NCBI RefSeq assembly: GCF_900184265.1
Contig: NZ_FXXA01000002.1
Coordinates: forward strand, 3,765,983 to 3,829,982
DNA: 64,000 nucleotides
Source of the DNA: Eggerthella timonensis
GTDB taxonomy: Bacteria; Actinomycetota; Coriobacteriia; Coriobacteriales; Eggerthellaceae
Reading direction: 5' to 3'
The notes under the pieces: generated by a model
What the model saw: only the letters and a program-made list of their open reading frames with translations
Told to the model about the DNA's origin: nothing
Database searches by the model: none
Made by a program: the position numbers and the translations under genes
Part shown: positions 43,867-50,656 of the stretch, piece by piece
Numbering within the stretch: the first letter of the stretch is position 1
How the letters are laid out: each line of letters begins with the position of its first letter

Positions 43867-44017
43867 CGGAATGTGCGGTTTTCACCGGAATGTTGCGCTG
43901 GACTTGCGTCTTCGAGCCGTTCTGCAAACGCGACCTGGTAAAACGCATGCGAATCCCCGGCTCGCGGTGCATCTGCGACGCATAAACGCAACATTCGGGT
44001 GAAAACAGCACATTCCG
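43867..44017 (+). repeat. Palindromic element PE-5 (dispersed family)
   Basis: The 31-nt arms 43867-43897 and 43987-44017 pair at 29 positions (CGGAATGTGC, TTTTCACC, GAATGTTGCG blocks). The loop carries the core GCGACCTGG at 43930-43938, followed by TAAAACGCATGCG. The inner arm end ATGTTGCG is shared with PE-4. It lies between the LuxR gene and a 43-residue gene. Confidence 0.8.
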
Positions 44018-44125
44018 GACGTCAACGTGCGGCATCTTTGCGCAACGTTAACGTGCAAGGCGCGTCTTTCGCATCCTCTTAACGCGCGCGTCCGTATGCT
44101 GCTTCTCGAACGGAAAGGAGCATGC

Positions 44126-44257
44126 ATGGACGCAATCGGGATAGCATCCCTCGTCATCGCCGGGTGCGGGTACACGGCCGCGGCGCTGTTCTTGCTGGGG
44201 CTGCTGTTCGTCGACGTGACGGAAACCGGTTGGCGCATCAGGGCGCCGTGGCGTTGA
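44126..44257 (+). CDS. Small membrane protein (43 aa)
   Basis: A GGAAAGGAG ribosome site lies 7 nt before the ATG at 44126. The product has one hydrophobic helix (IASLVIAGCGYTAAALFLLG, then LLFVD) and a short charged tail ending WRIRAPWR. A strong terminator follows the stop. Ribosome site, start and terminator together support a real small gene. Its function is unknown. Confidence 0.55.
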   Translation: MDAIGIASLVIAGCGYTAAALFLLGLLFVDVTETGWRIRAPWR

Positions 44258-44274
44258 AACCCTCCCGCAACGCA

Positions 44275-44300
44275 CGGCGGCCGCCCGAGGGCGGCCGCCG
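44275..44300. terminator. Bidirectional terminator between small gene and asd
   Basis: CGGCGGCCGCCC, loop GA, GGGCGGCCGCCG form a 12-bp perfect stem between convergent genes. Confidence 0.75.
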
Positions 44301-44326
44301 GAGCAAGCTCGATGCGCGCTCTCGCG

Positions 44327-45376
44327 CTACGGCAGCAGCAGCTGCGCGATCTGCACGGCGTTGAGGGCCGCACCCTTGCGGATCTGGTCGGCGACCACCC
44401 ACATGGCCAGGCCGTGGTCCACCGTGTCGTCGCGGCGCAGGCGGCCGACGTACGTCTCGTTCGTGCCGGCCAGCAGGCCCGGCATGGGGTACGTGTTCGT
44501 GGCGCAGTCGTCCATGACCACGATGCCGGGGAACGCCTCGAGAGCCGCGCGCGCGGCCTCCACGCTCACCTCGTCGGCGAACTCCACGTACACGGCCTCG
44601 GCGTGGCAGCGCAGCACGGGCACGCGCACGCACGTGGCGGCCACGCGGATGCCCTGGTCGCCCATGATCTTCTTCGTCTCGACGACCATCTTCCACTCTT
44701 CTTTGGTGGAATCGTCCTCGAGGAATTTATCGATGTGCGGGATGCAGTTGAACGCGATGCGATGCTGGAACACCTCGACGGTCAGCTCGTCGTCGGGCGT
44801 GCCGCCGAGGAACGCGCGCGTCTGGTCGTACAGCTCGGCCATGGCCGGTGCGCCGCCGCCGCTGGCCGCCTGGTACGTGGACACCACCACGCGCTTGATG
44901 GGCGACAGGTCGTAGAGCGGCTTCAAAGCCACCACCATCTGGATGGTGGAGCAGTTCGGGTTCGCGATCACGCCGTTGTGCCACGCCACGTCGCCCGGGT
45001 TCACCTCGGGCACCACGAGCGGCACGTCCTCGTCCATGCGGAACGCGCTGGAGTTGTCGATCATCACGGCGCCGGCCGCGGCTACGGCCTCGCGCATCTC
45101 CTTCGACACGCCCGCGCCGCACGAGAACAGCGCGATGTCCACGCCCTCGAACGACTCCGGCGTCATTTCCTGCACCGTGAGGTCGCCCGCCGGCACCTGG
45201 CCGCAGCCCAAGAACGGCAGCGCCTTGCCCGCCGAGCGGGCGGACGCGAGCGCGCGCACCTCGGCCGCCGGGAAGTCGACGTCGTGCAGCACCTGCAAGA
45301 ACTCGGCGCCCACCGCGCCCGTGGCGCCCGCCACGGCCACCACCGGGTTCGCCGACATCTTCTTTGTCCAAGTCAT
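44327..45376 (-). CDS. asd: Aspartate-semialdehyde dehydrogenase
   Basis: The protein has 349 residues. N-terminal NADP-binding loop VAVAGATGAVGAEFLQVL, phosphate-binding SARSAGKALPF, the nucleophile Cys142 in IANPNCSTIQ, and a dimerisation region with STYQAASGGG. The catalytic-base histidine region is RVPVLRCHAEAVYVEF. It reduces aspartyl phosphate to the semialdehyde for lysine, threonine, methionine and diaminopimelate synthesis. It starts 10 nt after lysC ends, so the two consecutive pathway steps share a transcript. Confidence 0.96.
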   Translation of the reverse strand: MTWTKKMSANPVVAVAGATGAVGAEFLQVLHDVDFPAAEVRALASARSAGKALPFLGCGQVPAGDLTVQEMTPESFEGVDIALFSCGAGVSKEMREAVAAAGAVMIDNSSAFRMDEDVPLVVPEVNPGDVAWHNGVIANPNCSTIQMVVALKPLYDLSPIKRVVVSTYQAASGGGAPAMAELYDQTRAFLGGTPDDELTVEVFQHRIAFNCIPHIDKFLEDDSTKEEWKMVVETKKIMGDQGIRVAATCVRVPVLRCHAEAVYVEFADEVSVEAARAALEAFPGIVVMDDCATNTYPMPGLLAGTNETYVGRLRRDDTVDHGLAMWVVADQIRKGAALNAVQIAQLLLP

Positions 45377-45386
45377 CGTCAGTCCC

Positions 45387-46667
45387 CTATCTACCCTTGT
45401 TCATCTTCGCGGCGATTTCCTCGGCGCTCAGCTGCGTCTCCTCGAACACGCTGTCGGAATCGAGGTCGAACGCCTTGTGCAGGCAGCGCACGGCCGCCGC
45501 GGCCTGCGCGCCGTCCACCACGACGGACAGCCGGATGGGCGACGTCGAGATGGCCAGGATGTTGATCTGGTTCTCGCCGAGCGTCGAGAACGCGCGTGCC
45601 GCCACGCCGGGCGACGACTTCATGCCCGTGCCCACGAGGCTCACCTTCGCGATGTCCTCGTCCACGTCGTAGTCGCGGGCGTTGATGTCGGGCAGGATGC
45701 GCTCCACCGTCTCCTTCGCGCGCGGCAGATCGGCACCGGGGCACGTGAAGCTGATGTCGGTGATGCCGTCCTCCGAGATGTTCTGGATGATCATGTCCAC
45801 GCTCACCGTGTTGCCCGCCAGCGCCGAGAACACCTTCGCGGCCACGCCGGTCATGTCAGGCACGCCGCGGATGGTGAACTTCACCTCGGACGTGTCGTGG
45901 GCGATGCCGGTGATGACGGCTTCCTCCATCATGTCGGTCTCCTCCTTGATATAGGTGCCTTCGGCGTCGGAGAACGCCGAGCGGGAATGAATGACGACCT
46001 GGTACTTGCGCGCGAACTCCACGGCGCGCATCTGCAGCACGCCGGCGCCGGAGCTGGACAGCTCCAGCATGTCGTCGTACGAGATGACGTCGAGCTTCTT
46101 GGCGCGCGGGCACACGCGCGGGTCGGCCGTGTACACGCCGTCCACGTCAGAGTAGATCTCGCACACGTCGGCGCCCAGACCGTGCGCCACCGCCACCGCC
46201 GTGGTGTCGGAGCCGCCGCGGCCGAGCGTGGTGATGTCGCCGTTGGCGTCGATGCCCTGGAACCCGGCCACCACCGCGATCACGCCCTTGTTCAGGGCTT
46301 CCATGATGCGCTCGTTGTGCACCTTGACGATTTTGGCCTTGGCGTGCGTGCCGTCCGTCTCGATGCCGGCCTGGCGGCCCGTGAAGCTCATGGCCTTGTA
46401 GCCGCGCGCCTCGATGGCCATCGCCAGCAGCGTCATGGACACCTGCTCGCCCGTGGACAGCAGACGGTCCATCTCGCGCGCCGGCGGATTGTCGTTGAGC
46501 GAGGCGGCGAGGCCGACGAGCTCGTCGGTGGTCTTGCCCATGGCGGACACGACGGCAACCACCTGATGCCCTGCCTGCTTCTTCGCGATGAGCTTCTTCG
46601 CGACCATCTGGATGCGCTCAGGCGAAGCGACGGACGTGCCCCCGAATTTTGCTACGATTAGCGACAT
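45387..46667 (-). CDS. lysC: Aspartate kinase
   Basis: The protein has 426 residues. The N-terminal kinase motif is KFGGTS (residues 7-12), with FQGIDANGDITTLGRGGSDTTAVA and IYSDVDGVYTADPRVCPRAK. Two C-terminal ACT domains (about residues 265-415) give feedback control by lysine and/or threonine (VSVDMIIQNISEDGITDISF and INILAISTSPIRLSVVV). It phosphorylates aspartate, the first step of the aspartate family pathway. It is the first gene of the lysC-asd operon. Confidence 0.96.
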   Translation of the reverse strand: MSLIVAKFGGTSVASPERIQMVAKKLIAKKQAGHQVVAVVSAMGKTTDELVGLAASLNDNPPAREMDRLLSTGEQVSMTLLAMAIEARGYKAMSFTGRQAGIETDGTHAKAKIVKVHNERIMEALNKGVIAVVAGFQGIDANGDITTLGRGGSDTTAVAVAHGLGADVCEIYSDVDGVYTADPRVCPRAKKLDVISYDDMLELSSSGAGVLQMRAVEFARKYQVVIHSRSAFSDAEGTYIKEETDMMEEAVITGIAHDTSEVKFTIRGVPDMTGVAAKVFSALAGNTVSVDMIIQNISEDGITDISFTCPGADLPRAKETVERILPDINARDYDVDEDIAKVSLVGTGMKSSPGVAARAFSTLGENQINILAISTSPIRLSVVVDGAQAAAAVRCLHKAFDLDSDSVFEETQLSAEEIAAKMNKGR

Positions 46668-46799
46668 GGTGCTCTTTCTCGTCAGGTTGAACCCAATCGG
46701 CTGTCCACTATACCAAACAACCTGCTTGGCGAGCCAGAGCGACCGCCGCCACCTGCCGTTTTTTCACGGGGAAACAACAAGCGAGCGCCTCAGCGACGC

Positions 46800-47576
46800 C
46801 TACACCTGCAAAACGAACGGCCGCCCGCGCACCGTGGCCACCTCGAGCGCCACGTCGTATACCTGCTCGAGCAGCGCCGGCGTCACCACGTCGCACGGGT
46901 CGCCCTGCGCAATGACCCGTCCGCCGGCGAGCGCCACCAGGTGGTCGCTGTAGTGCAGCGCCTGGTTCACGTCGTGCAGCACCATGACCACCGTCATGCC
47001 GTACTCCCGGTTCAGCTGTCGGACGAGATGCAGGATGTCCAGCTGGTAGCGCACGTCGAGGAAGGTGGTGGGCTCGTCGAGCAGCAGCACCTGCGAGCCC
47101 TGCGCCAGCGCCATGGCGATCCACGCGCGCTGCGCCTGGCCGCCGGACAGCGACGAGACGGGAAGCTTGGCGAACGGGGTGAGGCCCGTGGTTTCCAGCG
47201 CCCATGTCACCATGCGCTCGTCCTCTTCGGCGTCCGTCGCGTGCCCGATGCCGCGATGCGGGAAGCGCCCGTACGCCACGAGCTTCTCCACGGACAGATC
47301 GACCGGCACCGTGTTGCGCTGGTGGACGATGGCGACGAGCTTCGCGAAATCCTTGAGGCGCAGCTGGCTCACGTCGCCGCCCCGCAGGAAGATGCTGCCC
47401 GCCTGGGCTTTGAGGTTCTTCGTCATGAGGTTGAACAGCGTCGACTTCCCCGAGCCGTTCGCGCCGATGAGCGTGGTGACCACGCCTTCGCGCAGCTCGA
47501 GGTCGAGGTCCTCGAAGACGCGTTGGTCGTCGTACGCGAACGACAGCCCCCGTATCGTGAACACGTTATTCGCCAT
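46800..47576 (-). CDS. Haem/iron-chelate ABC transporter ATP-binding protein
   Basis: The protein has 258 residues. Walker A GANGSGKST, Q-loop VAIVHQRN, signature LSGGQAQRAWIAMAL, Walker B VLLLDEPTTFLD and switch His in VLHDVNQAL are all present, matching the FecE/HmuV-type importer ATPases. It energises uptake from the cytoplasmic face. It overlaps the permease gene by 11 nt. The operon also encodes a binding lipoprotein and two NEAT proteins, so haem is the likely cargo. Confidence 0.92.
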   Translation of the reverse strand: MANNVFTIRGLSFAYDDQRVFEDLDLELREGVVTTLIGANGSGKSTLFNLMTKNLKAQAGSIFLRGGDVSQLRLKDFAKLVAIVHQRNTVPVDLSVEKLVAYGRFPHRGIGHATDAEEDERMVTWALETTGLTPFAKLPVSSLSGGQAQRAWIAMALAQGSQVLLLDEPTTFLDVRYQLDILHLVRQLNREYGMTVVMVLHDVNQALHYSDHLVALAGGRVIAQGDPCDVVTPALLEQVYDVALEVATVRGRPFVLQV

Positions 47577-48558
47577 AGTTGTTCCGCGCCTTCCTCAACA
47601 GCAGGATGAACACCGGTCCGCCGACGATCGACATGATGACGGCGGCGCTGATCTCGTACGGAGCCGCCACCGTGCGGCCGATGGTGTCGGCCAGCAGCAG
47701 GCAGAACGCCCCCAGCACGATGGAGTACGGGATGAGCACCCGATGTGCCGTGCCCACGAGCAGCCGCGCGATATGCGGCACGACGAGGCCGAGGAAGCTG
47801 ATCGGCCCGATGATGGCCGTGCTGATGGATGCCAGCAGCACGGCCACGGCGGAGATGGCCAGGCGATTCTTGTTCACGTCGATGCCCAGCGAGCGCGCCG
47901 TCTTGTCCTCGAGCGCCAGCAGGTCGCACCGCTTCGCCGCGAACAGCGCCAGCAGCAGCCCCACGAGCGCATAGCTTGCGAGCGTCCACAGATCGTCCCA
48001 GGTCTTCATCGTGATGTTCGCGTCCACCAGGCTGGCCACGCCGCTCATGGAGGAACCCGTCCCGGAATCGAACGCCGACATGATGCCCGCGAACACGGCG
48101 CTCACGGCCACGCCGACGAGGATGATGCGCAGCGGCGCCAGGCCGCCGCGCCACGACAGACTGTACACGATGAGGAACGCGGCCATGCCGCCCGCGAACG
48201 CGAACAGCGGCGTGAGTAGGAACAACGCCGGGAAGAACGCCGTCATGAGCACGGCCACGAGCGACGCGCCGGAGCTGATGCCGATGATGCCCGGGTCGGC
48301 CAGCGGGTTGCGGATGGCCGCCTGCAGCAGCACGCCCGAGACCGCCGTGGCCGCGCCGCCCGCCATGGCGATGAATATCCGCGGGAAGCGCAGGTCGTAG
48401 ATCGTGGACACCGTGTCGTCGTAGGCCACGAACAGGCCGTTGAACAGCTGCTCCGGGCTCACCCGCAAGCTGCCCGTGTTCACGGCAACCAGAAACAGCC
48501 CCACGAGCGCCACCGCCGTCACGACGAACGCCGCCCCTTTGCGCAAGGTGCTTACCAT
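47566..48558 (-). CDS. FecCD family ABC transporter permease (haem/iron-chelate)
   Basis: The protein has 330 residues with about ten membrane helices and the FecCD hallmarks LRFPRIFIAMAGGAATAVSG, LLQAAIRNPLADPGIIGISSGA, and ISFLGLVVPHIARLLVG near the C-terminus. The last is the coupling-helix segment that contacts the ATPase. It forms the importer channel as a homodimer. Its start lies 12 nt after the binding-protein gene, and its end overlaps the ATPase gene. Confidence 0.94.
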   Translation of the reverse strand: MVSTLRKGAAFVVTAVALVGLFLVAVNTGSLRVSPEQLFNGLFVAYDDTVSTIYDLRFPRIFIAMAGGAATAVSGVLLQAAIRNPLADPGIIGISSGASLVAVLMTAFFPALFLLTPLFAFAGGMAAFLIVYSLSWRGGLAPLRIILVGVAVSAVFAGIMSAFDSGTGSSMSGVASLVDANITMKTWDDLWTLASYALVGLLLALFAAKRCDLLALEDKTARSLGIDVNKNRLAISAVAVLLASISTAIIGPISFLGLVVPHIARLLVGTAHRVLIPYSIVLGAFCLLLADTIGRTVAAPYEISAAVIMSIVGGPVFILLLRKARNNYGE

Positions 48559-48570
48559 GCGATACCTTCC

Positions 48571-49677
48571 TTATCCCTGTTTGTCCACGATGCTGGAGAC
48601 GCCGCTCGAGCCCGCGCCGCCCGCGATGCTGGCAGCGGCGTCGGCCACGGCGTCGGCATCCTCCGTTGACGAGGTCGCCTCGGCTGCGGCGGAGGCCGCT
48701 TCGCCCACGACGGTCCCGTCGCTCCCCTCTTCCTCCCCGTACAGAACGGTGCGCAGCTCCTCCAACGCGTCGGGGTAGTCGAAATCCGCGCTCATGCCGA
48801 ACTTGTCGGAGGGGAGGTCGTACACCCGGCCTTCCTGCACGGCGCGGAAGTGCTTCCAGATGTCGTTCGTGGCGAACTCGTTGGCGAACATGGCCATCAC
48901 CTGGGCGGGCAGGGCGTGGGACGTGCGCAGGATGATATCGGGGTCGCGCGCCTGCATGTCCTCGGTGTTCACGTTGATGAACTCCTCGTCGGCGTCGGCG
49001 TAGACGTTCTCGCCGCCGGCCAGCTCGACGAGGCTGCCCACGTAGCTGTTCGGCGTGGCCACCACGTACGAGCCGGGGACGCCCATCAATATGAGCACCT
49101 TCGGGGATTCCTTGCTGCCGTTACGGGCGCGATAGTCTTCGATGAACGCCTCGTACTCGTCCACGAGCGCCTGCGCCTGCTCCCGGCGGTCGAACGTATC
49201 GCCCAGGTAGGCTATGGAATCGTACAGGCCTTGGACGCTGCGCAGGTTCAGGAACACGGACGCCTCCATGATGGACGCGTACTTGGGCTGCAGGTCGCTT
49301 TGCAGCGAGTTGGGGGACAGGACGTAATCGGGCCGCAGCGACTTCAACAGCTCCAGGTCAGGGGACATGGACGTGCCCACCCGCTCCACGTCGGCGTAGC
49401 GCTCGGGCAACCCGCGCGAAGTGGTTGACACCCCCACCAGGTCGAGGTCGAGCTTGTCGCACACCTCGGCGATGGCAGGCGAGGTGGCGACGATCCGCGG
49501 CTCGTAGGAGCCGTCCTCGCTCTCCGAGCGCTCGGGATGCTGGTCGACGCACCCCGCCAACTGCAGCGAGCAGGCGAGGCACGCCGCGAGGACGAGCGCG
49601 CCCGCACGGCGCGCCGCACGCCCGACCCCGCAGGTCGTCGACGCGCGCTCAGGCACGGCTCGCACGCTCATCGGCAT
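48571..49677 (-). CDS. ABC transporter substrate-binding lipoprotein (haem/iron-chelate)
   Basis: The protein has 368 residues from the ATG at 49677; one at 49671 is also possible. The start overlaps the upstream NEAT gene by 29 nt. A lipoprotein signal ends in QLAGC. The BtuF/FecB-type helical-backbone fold is visible (RIVATSPAIAEVCDKLDLDL, LLKSLRPDYVLSP, VAYLGDTFDRREQAQ-like helix, VLILMGVPGSYVVATPNSYV). The last 55 or so residues form an unusual Ala/Ser/Gly-rich acidic tail. It hands the cargo to the permease. Confidence 0.9.
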   Translation of the reverse strand: MPMSVRAVPERASTTCGVGRAARRAGALVLAACLACSLQLAGCVDQHPERSESEDGSYEPRIVATSPAIAEVCDKLDLDLVGVSTTSRGLPERYADVERVGTSMSPDLELLKSLRPDYVLSPNSLQSDLQPKYASIMEASVFLNLRSVQGLYDSIAYLGDTFDRREQAQALVDEYEAFIEDYRARNGSKESPKVLILMGVPGSYVVATPNSYVGSLVELAGGENVYADADEEFINVNTEDMQARDPDIILRTSHALPAQVMAMFANEFATNDIWKHFRAVQEGRVYDLPSDKFGMSADFDYPDALEELRTVLYGEEEGSDGTVVGEAASAAAEATSSTEDADAVADAAASIAGGAGSSGVSSIVDKQG

Positions 49678-50635
49678 CGAGCGCCTCGCCGGCGTCGGAA
49701 GCCTTGTCGCGGCCGGAGCCTGCGGGCGCGCTCGCGGCGGCGGCTGCCGCTGCGGCGGCGCTCGCCTGCTTCGCGCGCTTCGGGCGCAGGTAGACCGCGT
49801 ACACCGCCACGCCGGCAACCACGATCACGCCCGCGGCGATCCCCGCGATCAACGCGAGGGTGCCGCCGTCGAGCGACGCTTCCGCCTGCTTGCCGCCGGT
49901 GACCTCGCGGCCCTCCCCGTCGAACTCCTGCACGCCCTCGTTCGGCGACGTGCCGGTCAAATCGTCGGCGTCCTGCACGGGCTCGTCCTCGGCGGCTTCC
50001 GCGTCGCCGGACGTTCCGGAGGCGTCGGCGTCGGCGGCCGAGGCCGCCGCGAGAGCCGCATCCTCGGTGCCCTCGCCCGGCGTCACGGTCTGCACGAACG
50101 TGCCGTCCGCATCGCCTTCCTGAAGCGCCCCGAGCGAGATGAAGTAGACGACCGCGCGACCCATGGGGATCACGTCCATGGAGCAGCGGACGGTCGCCGC
50201 CTCGCTGGGAATCGCGAAGCGGTAGTCGGCCGTCGCCGTGGAGGTGGCGCTGTCGGTGCCCGTCTGCATCTGCACGGCCTCGACCGGCTCGTACGACGAT
50301 CCGTCCGCAGACACCTCGAGGGCGATGCTGCTGATCTGGTCAGCCAGCTTGAAGCGCAGGCTTGCGTACAGCGTGCCGTCCGTGTCCCGCTCGATCAGGG
50401 CGTTCTCATAGACGATGCTCGTCACCATCGACTCGGCCAGCGCGACGTTGCTGCTGCCGGCGGCGTCTTCGATGGCGCCCGTCGCAGGGTTCTCGTAGGT
50501 GGGGTTCGTCGCGGCCGTGTACACAGCCGAGACAGCGGCGAACGCCGGCCCCGGGGAAACGGCGCTCGCCACGAGGACGAGTACCGTTGCCAGGGCGCAG
50601 GCCGCCGCGCATGCGGATCGAATACGCGTGGTCAT
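49649..50635 (-). CDS. NEAT-domain haem-binding membrane-anchored protein
   Basis: The protein has 328 residues. A signal peptide ends near AFAA (about residue 33). Residues about 38-170 resemble a NEAT/Shp-type haem-binding domain (ENALIERDTDGTLYASLRFK and MDVIPMGRAVVYFISLGALQ). The PMGR methionine lies where Shp-like domains ligate haem. An acidic Ala/Asp-rich linker is followed by a membrane anchor (LALIAGIAAGVIVVAGVAVY) and a basic tail. It would relay haem from the sortase-anchored protein to the binding lipoprotein. It starts 21 nt after that gene's end. Confidence 0.75.
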   Translation of the reverse strand: MTTRIRSACAAACALATVLVLVASAVSPGPAFAAVSAVYTAATNPTYENPATGAIEDAAGSSNVALAESMVTSIVYENALIERDTDGTLYASLRFKLADQISSIALEVSADGSSYEPVEAVQMQTGTDSATSTATADYRFAIPSEAATVRCSMDVIPMGRAVVYFISLGALQEGDADGTFVQTVTPGEGTEDAALAAASAADADASGTSGDAEAAEDEPVQDADDLTGTSPNEGVQEFDGEGREVTGGKQAEASLDGGTLALIAGIAAGVIVVAGVAVYAVYLRPKRAKQASAAAAAAAAASAPAGSGRDKASDAGEALDADERASRA

Positions 50636-50656
50636 ACCGTGCCTTTCAGTAGATGC

